Notes under the pieces: model-generated
What the model was told of the DNA's origin: nothing
The model's input: only the letters and a program-made list of their open reading frames with translations
Database searches by the model: none
Part shown: positions 1 through 5,489 of the stretch, piece after piece
Layout: each line of letters starts with the position of its first letter
How positions within the stretch are numbered: position 1 is the stretch's first letter
Position numbers and translations under genes: made by a program
Origin: Pseudaestuariivita sp.
GTDB lineage: Bacteria > Pseudomonadota > Alphaproteobacteria > Rhodobacterales > Rhodobacteraceae
Direction: 5' to 3'
NCBI GenBank assembly: GCA_020629995.1
Contig: JAHDCH010000180.1
Location: 1-5,899 of the forward strand
Length of the DNA: 5,899 bases

Positions 1-107
1 CGCGCAGCGCTGGCGGCGTGCGGGTGTTCAACACCGGCAAGGGCGAAGAGGTCGTGTCGGTCGCATGGATCGCCGAACAGGGCGACGAGGACGACGCCGA
101 CGCGTGA
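1..107 (+). CDS. gyrA: DNA gyrase subunit A, C-terminal end (partial)
   Basis: This is the last 34 codons plus a TGA stop (105-107) of a gene entering from the left; the reading frame starts at base 3. The tail reads GGVRVFNTGKGEEVVSV, then AWIAEQ, and ends in an acidic run (GDEDDADA). This matches the final strand of the GyrA C-terminal beta-pinwheel, which wraps DNA, followed by the short acidic tail usual in Rhodobacteraceae GyrA. With GyrB, the protein introduces negative supercoils using ATP. The catalytic tyrosine and the rest of the protein lie outside the window. The identification rests on only 34 residues recognised from memory, so another protein with a similar C-terminal repeat is possible but less likely. 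A hairpin terminator follows about 50 bases downstream. Confidence 0.8.
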   Translation, partial: RSAGGVRVFNTGKGEEVVSVAWIAEQGDEDDADA

Positions 108-154
108 TCTGCCCACGCCTTTGCGGATGATTTTCGCAAAAGCCCACTTGCAAA

Positions 155-199
155 ACTAGGCGCCGCAGCTGTCCAAACGGCTGCGGCGCCAGTCATTTT
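155..199 (+). terminator. Probable rho-independent terminator after gyrA
   Basis: An 11-bp perfect stem joins GGCGCCGCAGC (159-169) to GCTGCGGCGCC (180-190) around a 10-base loop. It extends by three more pairs (155-157 with 191-193) if A158 is bulged. A short T run (TTTT, 196-199) follows. It sits 48 bases after the gyrA stop and is oriented to end that transcript. The T tract is short, so termination may be incomplete. A weaker inverted repeat, TTTGCG (120-125) with CGCAAA (135-140), lies just upstream and has no T tract. Confidence 0.7.
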
Positions 200-366
200 G
201 CGCAAATCCGCCTTTTGCCCTTTGCATCAAAAACAGCCGCCGAGGCGGCAAACCTATCCTTTCGAGACTCTCATTTATCCCAAAGGGCGTTCAGATATCC
301 CGCCGTTTCGTTGCTGCAAAGCCGCCATTTCGCGAAATCAACGGCAGGGCAGCGGCGCAACCGCCT

Positions 367-400
367 GATTGCGAGACCGCCGCGAGAGCCCGATTGTGAG
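367..400 (+). promoter_or_regulatory. Direct repeat upstream of the LysR-type gene, possible operator
   Basis: GATTGCGAG (367-375) and GATTGTGAG (392-400) match at 8 of 9 bases with a 25-base period, about two and a half helical turns. Within the first unit and the spacer, GCGAGA occurs at 371-376 and again at 382-387, about one turn apart. Repeats at such spacing, 50 to 80 bases before a LysR-type start, fit an autoregulatory site. However, LysR-type boxes are usually dyads (T-N11-A), and no clear dyad overlaps these repeats. The role is inferred from position only. Confidence 0.25.
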
Positions 401-450
401 TAGGACAACCGCACCAGGCACAAGGCGCGGTATGAGTGGGGCAAAGACAC

Positions 451-1278
451 ATGGAAAACTGGGACGACCTGAGGATCTGCCTTGCACTGGCGCGGCACCG
501 CACGATGGCGGCCGCGGCCCGCGCCATGGGCACGAACACTGCGACCGTCTCGCGGCGGATTGCGCGGATGTCGTCTGACCTTGGCGCGCAATTGTTCGTC
601 AAGGACCAGGCGAAATGGTCTGTCACCCCGCTGGCCCAGGCGCTTGCGCAACTGGGCGAGGACGTCGAGGCGCGGCTGACCGAGATCCTGCAGAGCCGCG
701 ACGTGGTACTGGGGCAGACAAAGCTGCGCATCTCGGCCGATCTGTGCATCATGCAGACGGAACTCATGCGTGTTTTCAATGGTTTGTCCGATAGCTTTCC
801 CGGCGTCGATTTTGAAATTTCGATGTTTCCGGCCAGCCTTGCCATGGGCGAGACCGATCTTGTCCTAAGCTATGATGCACCCGCCGAAGGTCGCATCATC
901 CGCTCGCGGGTGCTGGATGAAACGATCAGCCTGTACAATTGCCCCGCCCACGGTGTCCGCAGCGACGACTGGATCGAAATCGTGCTGGGCCCCGGGGCGC
1001 ACACATGGACCGACGCGCTGGAGGAATACTTTGGCAGACCACCGAGGTTTTCCTTTCACGGTCTGAACGTTGCGCGGCAGGCCATTGAAACCAGCGCCTT
1101 TTCGGCCTTGTTCCCCGACAGGTACGCCGCCAATTTTCACAGCCTGGCCCGGGTTCCGGGGTTTCCCCCCGTCACCGCGCCGGTCTGGCTCAGCTATCAC
1201 GAAAGCCGGCGCCACGACATCGTTCTGAGAGATGTGGCAAACTGGCTGATCCTGGCCATGCGACAAGCGCGGGAATGA
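451..1278 (+). CDS. LysR-type transcriptional regulator
   Basis: This 275-residue protein has the usual layout of LysR-type regulators. An N-terminal winged helix-turn-helix (about residues 3-60) contains the recognition-helix segment MGTNTATVSRRIARM and the wing-like LGAQLFVKD. A linker helix covers about 62-88 and a periplasmic-binding-protein-like effector domain covers about 90-275. The domain opens with KLRISAD and includes MGETDLVLSYDAP, where family members usually have a phrase like 'G.aDlair'. I chose ATG at 451 because the protein then starts with MENWDDLR, the common start of this subgroup, and GGGG lies nine bases upstream. GTG at 436 would add five residues. The wing is slightly atypical: the usual 'LFxR...LTxAG' is VKDQAKWSVTPLA. 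It is encoded upstream of, and in line with, a small membrane protein that may be its target. The effector is unknown. Confidence 0.9.
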   Translation: MENWDDLRICLALARHRTMAAAARAMGTNTATVSRRIARMSSDLGAQLFVKDQAKWSVTPLAQALAQLGEDVEARLTEILQSRDVVLGQTKLRISADLCIMQTELMRVFNGLSDSFPGVDFEISMFPASLAMGETDLVLSYDAPAEGRIIRSRVLDETISLYNCPAHGVRSDDWIEIVLGPGAHTWTDALEEYFGRPPRFSFHGLNVARQAIETSAFSALFPDRYAANFHSLARVPGFPPVTAPVWLSYHESRRHDIVLRDVANWLILAMRQARE

Positions 1279-1290
1279 TCCGTTGCACTG

Positions 1291-1325
1291 GCGCAAACCC
1301 GGGTTTCTCTCTGCGCGCCTAGGCG
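1291..1325. repeat. Two adjacent perfect palindromes between regulator and membrane-protein genes
   Basis: AAACCCGGGTTT (1295-1306, 12 bases) and CGCCTAGGCG (1316-1325, 10 bases) are both perfect palindromes, with centres 20 bases apart, about two helical turns. They lie 13-47 bases after the regulator's stop and about 65-95 bases before the next start. That suits a regulatory site for the downstream gene better than a terminator, because neither is followed by a T run. GC-rich DNA gives short palindromes by chance, so this is only a candidate site. Confidence 0.3.
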
Positions 1326-1390
1326 AGTGGCGAATTCCCCGGCAGCCTTGGGGCAATAACAAAAGTCTAAACGACACGAGGCAGACACAC

Positions 1391-1807
1391 ATGACACGAC
1401 AAAGCCAAGCCTTCCACTTTGCGCTCAGACTGACCGGGGCGCTGGCCCTTGGGCTGACCGCGATCGTCAAGAGCCACGCCATCCAGTCGACCCTGCATGT
1501 TCACGACGGGTTTGGCACCTCGATGCTGGTCACCGGGGTGCCGATCCTGGACCGGGTCGAGGTTCTGTTGATTGCGACCTGCGCGATCTGGATCGCGCTG
1601 GGCATCCGAACGCGCGTCGTGGCCAGCTTTGCGGGCGTGTACTGCCTGACACATTTCATCTGGGTGATCGGGTCGGACCTGCAAGGCGCGCCGGGTCACC
1701 TTTGGGCAGCGGCGTTGTTCCTGGCCGCCTGCATCATCTTCGCCGCGCTTGGCGCCCTTGGGGGTGGCAGCATGGCACTGGTTCGTCGGGGTTGGAGCGG
1801 TTTTTAA
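1391..1807 (+). CDS. Small four-helix inner-membrane protein, DoxX-like in topology
   Basis: The 138-residue product is strongly hydrophobic, with four likely membrane helices at about residues 8-26, 54-72, 76-94 and 104-125. Between helices 1 and 2 lies a polar stretch with three histidines (SHAIQSTLHVHDGFGTSM). Size, four helices and an arginine-containing turn between helices 2 and 3 (GIRTR) resemble DoxX/DoxD-type membrane proteins. I see no diagnostic motif, so the resemblance is topological only. I chose ATG at 1391 because GAGG lies nine bases upstream (1378-1381). The in-frame ATG at 1283 would add a polar 36-residue leader lacking family character and would start five bases after the preceding stop. 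It follows the LysR-type gene on the same strand after 112 bases, so it may be under that regulator's control. A strong hairpin terminator follows. Function unknown. Confidence 0.75.
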   Translation: MTRQSQAFHFALRLTGALALGLTAIVKSHAIQSTLHVHDGFGTSMLVTGVPILDRVEVLLIATCAIWIALGIRTRVVASFAGVYCLTHFIWVIGSDLQGAPGHLWAAALFLAACIIFAALGALGGGSMALVRRGWSGF

Positions 1808-1849
1808 GTTGGCTCGTATGTTCCGCACCACCGCGCTCCGACGTCACTT

Positions 1850-1876
1850 GCGGGAGGCATTTGCCTCCCGCCTTTT
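1850..1876 (+). terminator. Rho-independent terminator in the convergent gap
   Basis: A perfect 9-bp stem, GCGGGAGGC (1850-1858) with GCCTCCCGC (1863-1871), encloses an ATTT loop and is followed by CTTTT (1872-1876). It ends transcription of the membrane-protein gene. Read from the other strand, the same hairpin lies immediately after the carboxypeptidase stop, but no T run follows it in that direction. It may therefore work less well, or only as a 3'-end stabiliser, for the minus operon. The stem abuts the end of the minus-strand gene almost directly. Confidence 0.8.
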
Positions 1877-1878
1877 CC

Positions 1879-3357
1879 TCAGTTTCCGTAAAGACCTGTG
1901 AACTTGTCACGCAAATACCCGATCAGCGGAGCCGAGGTCGGCTCGGTTCCACCGCAGGCGTGGGTGATCGTATCGCGCGGGCTGCGCAGGCCGCCATGGG
2001 TTTGCAGGTTGTCCCGCAGCCAGACCAGAGCCGGCCGCGTGTCGCCCCGCGACAGCGACCTGTCAAGGTCGGGGAGCGCCGCGCGCATCGCCTGATAGAG
2101 GCACCCGGCATAGATGTTGCCCAGACTGTAGGTCGGAAAATACCCCATCAGCCCCTCGGACCAGTGCACATCCTGCAAAACCCCGTTCGAGGCGCGATCA
2201 ACCTTGTAGCCAAAGTCTGCCTCGAACCGGTCGTTCCACGCCGCCTCGAGGTCGGCGACCTTCAGATCGCCTGACAGCATCGCCCGCTCGAGGTCAAAGC
2301 GCAGCATGACGTGCAGGTTGTATTGCAGCTCGTCCGCCTCGGTGCGGATGAACCCGCGCCGCACAGCGTTGACACAGGCATAGAACGCATCTGCATCCGC
2401 CACGCCAAAATCGCCAAAGGCATCGCGCATCACCTCGAACAGCCAGCCGGTAAAGGCGCGGCTGCGCGCCAGCTGGTTTTCATAGATCCGGCTTTGGCTT
2501 TCATGCACGCCCATCGACACGCCCCGCCCCAGCGGGGTCAGCAGATAGGCGCTGTCGATGTTCTGCTCGTAGGTCGCGTGGCCAACCTCGTGGATGGTGG
2601 AATAAAAACAGTTGAACGGATCGCGCAGCGACGTGCGCGTGGTGATCCGCACGTCCTGCCCCGACCCGGACGAAAACGGATGCAAAGCCTTGTCGATCCG
2701 GCCGATCCGTTCGTCATAGCCAAAGGTCTGCGCCAGCCGCGCGCTGATCTGCATTTGCAGGCCTTCGTCAAAGGTGCCGGTCAGCTGCGGCGCCTCGGGC
2801 GCGTCCAGCGCCATCTGGCGCAAGGCCACCAGTTCGGGCCGCATGGCGCTGAACATCGCGGCCAGCTCGGCCCCGGTCATCCCCGGCTCGTAATCCTCGA
2901 GCAGCGCATCATAGAGGTCTTTGCCGCCCGCCAGCGCCTCGGCCTCTTGCATGCGCAGCGCCAGGACCTCCTCCAGATGCGGGCGGAAGGCGGCAAAGTC
3001 GTCATTCGCACGGGCATCGGCCCAGGCGAAATGCGCCTCAGTGGTCTTGCGTGCAAGGGCCGCAGCCAGATCGGCGGGCACCTTTTGCGTCCGTTCAAAG
3101 CTGCGCGAAATCTCGCGCAGCTGTGCGCGGCCCGCGTCGTCCAGCGCGGCGGCATCAACCGCGCTCAGCCACTCGGCCACGCGCGGATCGGTGCGGCGGG
3201 CGTGCAGCACGCCTTCCATCGCGGCCATCTCCTCGCCCCGTTGATGCGCCGATCCTGCGGGCATGACCGTCTGCTGATCCCAGCCCAGCCGCCCGGCCAC
3301 CTGCCCCAGCGCCTGCGTCTCGCGGGTGTGCGTCATCAGCGCGTCAAATGCGGTCAT
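1879..3357 (-). CDS. Metallocarboxypeptidase, peptidase family M32 (carboxypeptidase Taq type)
   Basis: This 492-residue zinc carboxypeptidase, close to the usual M32 length of about 500, removes C-terminal residues from peptides in the cytoplasm. All family signatures are visible in order: HPF (226-228), DVRIT (235-239), the zinc motif HEVGH (256-260), HESQ (285-288, with Glu286 the expected third zinc ligand), IRTEAD (337-342) and GVLQDVHW (392-399). Nothing essential is missing, so it should be active. No signal peptide is seen. The start (bases 3357-3355, MTAFDALM) is preceded by GGGGGA with a seven-base gap. A longer in-frame extension to 3429 lies inside ctaA and has no such site. The start overlaps the ctaA stop by four bases (ATGA), which suggests translational coupling. 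Its link to heme A synthesis is positional; general peptide turnover is the safest role. Confidence 0.95.
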   Translation of the reverse strand: MTAFDALMTHTRETQALGQVAGRLGWDQQTVMPAGSAHQRGEEMAAMEGVLHARRTDPRVAEWLSAVDAAALDDAGRAQLREISRSFERTQKVPADLAAALARKTTEAHFAWADARANDDFAAFRPHLEEVLALRMQEAEALAGGKDLYDALLEDYEPGMTGAELAAMFSAMRPELVALRQMALDAPEAPQLTGTFDEGLQMQISARLAQTFGYDERIGRIDKALHPFSSGSGQDVRITTRTSLRDPFNCFYSTIHEVGHATYEQNIDSAYLLTPLGRGVSMGVHESQSRIYENQLARSRAFTGWLFEVMRDAFGDFGVADADAFYACVNAVRRGFIRTEADELQYNLHVMLRFDLERAMLSGDLKVADLEAAWNDRFEADFGYKVDRASNGVLQDVHWSEGLMGYFPTYSLGNIYAGCLYQAMRAALPDLDRSLSRGDTRPALVWLRDNLQTHGGLRSPRDTITHACGGTEPTSAPLIGYLRDKFTGLYGN

Positions 3358-4499
3358 GCGGTTGTCCCCCGGATGGATTGCGCCTGCGGATAGCGTGCAA
3401 GAAAACGCGCGCGCAGGATCAGAACCCACAGAACGATCGCGCCGATCTGGTGCACGATGGCGATGTGCAACGGCGCGGCATACAGCACCGTGACAATGCC
3501 CAGCACCATCTGCAGCACCATCATCGCCAGCACCGCGTTAAAGGCAAACCTGGTCTGCCCGTTCGGCGACCGGCGCGCGCGCATCCACACCACCACGCCA
3601 AAGGCCATCAGCAGGTACCCCGCAACCCGGTGGAAAAACTGCACCAGCCCTGCATTTTCGAAAAAGTTGCGCCAGACCGGCTCCAGGTCAAACGCGCCGG
3701 GCGGAAAAATCTGCCCTCCCATCAATGGCCATTCGTTGAACGACCGGCCCGCGTCGATCCCGGCCACCAGAGCGCCCAGCAGGATCTGCAGGAATGCAAA
3801 GTGCATCAGCCCGGTGCCCATGCCAAACAGCTTTGGCTCGGCGCTGCGGCGCGCCTGCATCAGGTCGCGTTCCTCGCGGCCCAGCGCAAAGGTGTACCAT
3901 GCGATGAACCCAAGGATCACAAAGGCCAGCCCCAGATGCGTGGCAAGCCGGTAAGACGCCACGTCCAGCATGGTCCCCGTCAGCCCCGACGACACCATCC
4001 ACCAGCCAATCGCGCCTTGCAGACCGCCCAGCACGCCCAGCATGAACAGCCGCCCCGTCCAGCCGGGCGGGATCTTTTTGAGCAGCAGAAAGCCGAAAAA
4101 GCCGATGGCCCAGACCAGTCCAATCGCCCGGCCCAGCTGCCTGTGACCCCATTCCCACCAGTAGATGACCTTGAACTCGGACAGGCTCATCCCTTTGTTC
4201 TGCAACTGATATTCCGGGATTGCGCGGTATTTTTCGAACTCGGATTCCCAGGCGGCCTGATCCATCGGCGGCAGCGCGCCGGACAGCGGCGCCCATTCGG
4301 TGATCGACAGCCCGCTGTCGGTCAGGCGCGTCAGCCCGCCCACGACGATCATCGCCATGACCATTGCAAACAGCACCATCAGCCAGATGCGGATGCCGCG
4401 CCGCGCATAGCTGCGGCCCCGGTCGATCACGCCAACTGCGCTGGCTTCGGCCTTTGGTGCCTCGCCAACCTCTTCGAAAATCGAGCGCTTCTGGGCCAT
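3354..4499 (-). CDS. ctaA: Heme A synthase (Cox15/CtaA type)
   Basis: This 381-residue membrane protein oxidises the C8 methyl group of heme O to a formyl group, giving heme A for aa3-type cytochrome c oxidase. Eight hydrophobic helices lie at about 37-56, 125-142, 149-170, 186-205, 228-248, 286-305, 319-340 and 345-364. The four heme-binding histidines are present: His119 in EWGHRQLGR (with conserved Glu116), His188 in RLATHLG, His290 in FFHRVAGY and His350 in IAIVHQIGA. The long loop after helix 1 and the complete lack of cysteine place it with the mitochondrial/proteobacterial form. The Bacillus form instead carries a cysteine pair in that loop. ATG at 4499-4497 gives the typical start MAQKRSIFEEVG, with GGGGGAG very close upstream. 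GTG at 4517 would add six residues. It lies 79 bases after trmJ and overlaps the carboxypeptidase start. The heme O synthase gene is not in the window. Confidence 0.96.
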   Translation of the reverse strand: MAQKRSIFEEVGEAPKAEASAVGVIDRGRSYARRGIRIWLMVLFAMVMAMIVVGGLTRLTDSGLSITEWAPLSGALPPMDQAAWESEFEKYRAIPEYQLQNKGMSLSEFKVIYWWEWGHRQLGRAIGLVWAIGFFGFLLLKKIPPGWTGRLFMLGVLGGLQGAIGWWMVSSGLTGTMLDVASYRLATHLGLAFVILGFIAWYTFALGREERDLMQARRSAEPKLFGMGTGLMHFAFLQILLGALVAGIDAGRSFNEWPLMGGQIFPPGAFDLEPVWRNFFENAGLVQFFHRVAGYLLMAFGVVVWMRARRSPNGQTRFAFNAVLAMMVLQMVLGIVTVLYAAPLHIAIVHQIGAIVLWVLILRARFLARYPQAQSIRGTTA

Positions 4500-4578
4500 G
4501 GGCTCCCCCGTCTTCACGTCGCGGGCAACCTATGGCGTGATGCGTCCGGCGGCAAGATGGTGCAAAGGTCGCAGGGGC

Positions 4579-5322
4579 TTAGCCGCGTTCCTTCCAGCGC
4601 ACCATCTGGCGCAGCATGCCGTGCAGCATCTGCACGTCCGACCGGGTCAGCGGCATGCGCGACCACATGTTGCGCAGGTTCTGCTTCATGCCCTCGGCCT
4701 TGGTTTCCGGGAAAAAGAAACCCGCCGCGTCCAGCCGATCCTCGAAATGGGCCGCGAGATGCTCGCGCTCGTCCCCATTGGCCCATTCAGTGCCCGCCAT
4801 CTCGGCGCTCACGCCCGGCGTCTCTACACTCACCTTGCGCCACTCATAGCCCACCAGCAGCGCGCATTGCGCCAGGTTCAGCGACGGAAACGCCGGGTTC
4901 ACCGGCACGGATATGATCGCGTTGGCCCTCGCGATGTCGTCATTCTCCAGCCCTGCCCGTTCAGGCCCGAACAGCACCGCCACCTTCTGGCCCGCCGCGA
5001 TCCGGTTCCTTGCCGCCTGCATGGCGGCCTCGGGCGTGTAGACATCCTTGGTCAGCCCCCTTGGCCGCGCCGTTGTGGCAAAGACAAAATCCGCATCTGC
5101 CACCGCATCCGCCGTTGTCTCGCACAGCAGCGCCTCATCCAGCAGCCTGCCCGCCCCGCTGGCCATCGCCACCGAGGCCGGGTTCGGCCATCCGTCTCTC
5201 GGGCTGACCAGGCGCATCCGGTCCAGCCCAAAGTTCCACATCGCCCGCGCTGCGGCGCCTATATTCTCGCCCATCTGCGGGCGGACCAGAACAAAAACGG
5301 GCTGATTGGGATCGGTCGGCAT
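4579..5322 (-). CDS. trmJ: tRNA (cytidine/uridine-32 2'-O) methyltransferase, TrmJ (SPOUT/TrmH family)
   Basis: This 247-residue SPOUT-class methyltransferase uses S-adenosylmethionine to methylate the ribose 2'-OH of nucleotide 32 in the tRNA anticodon loop. The trefoil-knot motifs are clear. Motif 1 is VRPQMGENIGAAARAMWNFG (residues 13-32), motif 2 is FGPERAGL (118-125) and motif 3 is VPVNPAFPSLNLAQC (139-153). The C-terminal extension (about 190-245, EDRLDAAGFFFPETK to MLHGMLRQMVRWK) matches the layout of E. coli TrmJ, which separates it from other TrmH paralogues. ATG at 5322-5320 gives the usual MPTDPNQPVFVLVRPQ start, although no Shine-Dalgarno sequence precedes it. A TTG at 5358 would add twelve unconserved residues. 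It is the first gene of the minus block and diverges from the ThiE-like gene. The choice of TrmJ over a general TrmH-family RNA methyltransferase is fairly secure. Confidence 0.92.
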   Translation of the reverse strand: MPTDPNQPVFVLVRPQMGENIGAAARAMWNFGLDRMRLVSPRDGWPNPASVAMASGAGRLLDEALLCETTADAVADADFVFATTARPRGLTKDVYTPEAAMQAARNRIAAGQKVAVLFGPERAGLENDDIARANAIISVPVNPAFPSLNLAQCALLVGYEWRKVSVETPGVSAEMAGTEWANGDEREHLAAHFEDRLDAAGFFFPETKAEGMKQNLRNMWSRMPLTRSDVQMLHGMLRQMVRWKERG

Positions 5323-5374
5323 GGCCGCGCTGATAATCCCGGGATCGTGTCTGCGCAACCCGCCCCCTTCTTCT

Positions 5375-5415
5375 GGCCGGAAATATCCCGGGGGTTTGGG
5401 GGCTGGCCCCCAAAC
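5375..5415. repeat. Perfect G/C hairpin with conserved-looking flank between divergent genes
   Basis: A perfect inverted repeat, GTTTGGGGG (5394-5402) and CCCCCAAAC (5407-5415), has a four-base loop (CTGG). On its left is GGCCGGAAATATCCCGG (5375-5391). Neither side has a T run, and no gene ends here: trmJ starts at 5322 on one strand and the ThiE-like gene at 5490 on the other. I recall similar units, a CCGGAAATA-like box followed by a G-rich hairpin, scattered between genes in Rhodobacterales genomes. That is memory, not a search. Options are a dispersed intergenic repeat, an insulator between the divergent promoters, or a structured leader. Confidence 0.6.
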
Positions 5416-5430
5416 AGCGCATCCAGCCCC

Positions 5431-5460
5431 TTGGCGCGCCAGCCTTTTTCGCGCTATCAG
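5431..5460 (+). promoter_or_regulatory. Possible sigma-70-type promoter for the ThiE-like gene
   Basis: TTGGCG (5431-5436) matches the -35 consensus at four of six positions. TATCAG (5455-5460), after an 18-base spacer, matches the -10 consensus at four of six. Transcription would start near 5467 and leave a leader of about 23 bases. Both boxes are weak, as is common in this group, so this is a suggestion based on position. Confidence 0.25.
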
Positions 5461-5489
5461 CGTCCAACCACATCCGAAAGTTCCCGGCC

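Larger units (their letters stand above)
108..450. other. Intergenic region between gyrA and the LysR-type gene
   Basis: No convincing gene lies in these 343 bases; short open frames on both strands lack family resemblance and ribosome binding sites. Besides the gyrA terminator it holds several symmetric elements: TTTGCGCAAA (197-206), a GCCGCC/GGCGGC hairpin (236-249), and the perfect 12-base palindrome ATTTCGCGAAAT (327-338). There is also a direct repeat, GATTGCGAG (367-375) and GATTGTGAG (392-400), spaced 25 bases apart. The stretch from 300 to 450 presumably contains the promoter of the LysR-type gene and any autoregulatory operator. I could not pick a convincing -35/-10 pair; the best, TTGCGA at 369 with GATTGT at 392, is weak. 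Confidence 0.5.

Noticed and set aside
215..403. A 62-codon + strand open frame between gyrA and the regulator
   Set aside because: No ribosome binding site, no hydrophobic or conserved pattern, and it covers the palindromes and repeats more likely to be regulatory.
291..845. A 184-codon minus-strand open frame opposite the LysR-type gene and its upstream region
   Set aside because: The part over the regulator is a shadow of its codons. The remainder has no ribosome binding site or recognisable protein features.
2311..3393. A 360-codon + strand open frame opposite the M32 carboxypeptidase
   Set aside because: Low-complexity basic composition, and the opposite strand carries every M32 motif in one frame.
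3348..4916. A 522-codon open frame on the + strand, opposite ctaA and part of trmJ
   Set aside because: Its product is rich in Arg, Pro, His and Gln with no family character. It mirrors strongly supported genes on the other strand, and GC-rich codon use keeps antisense frames open.
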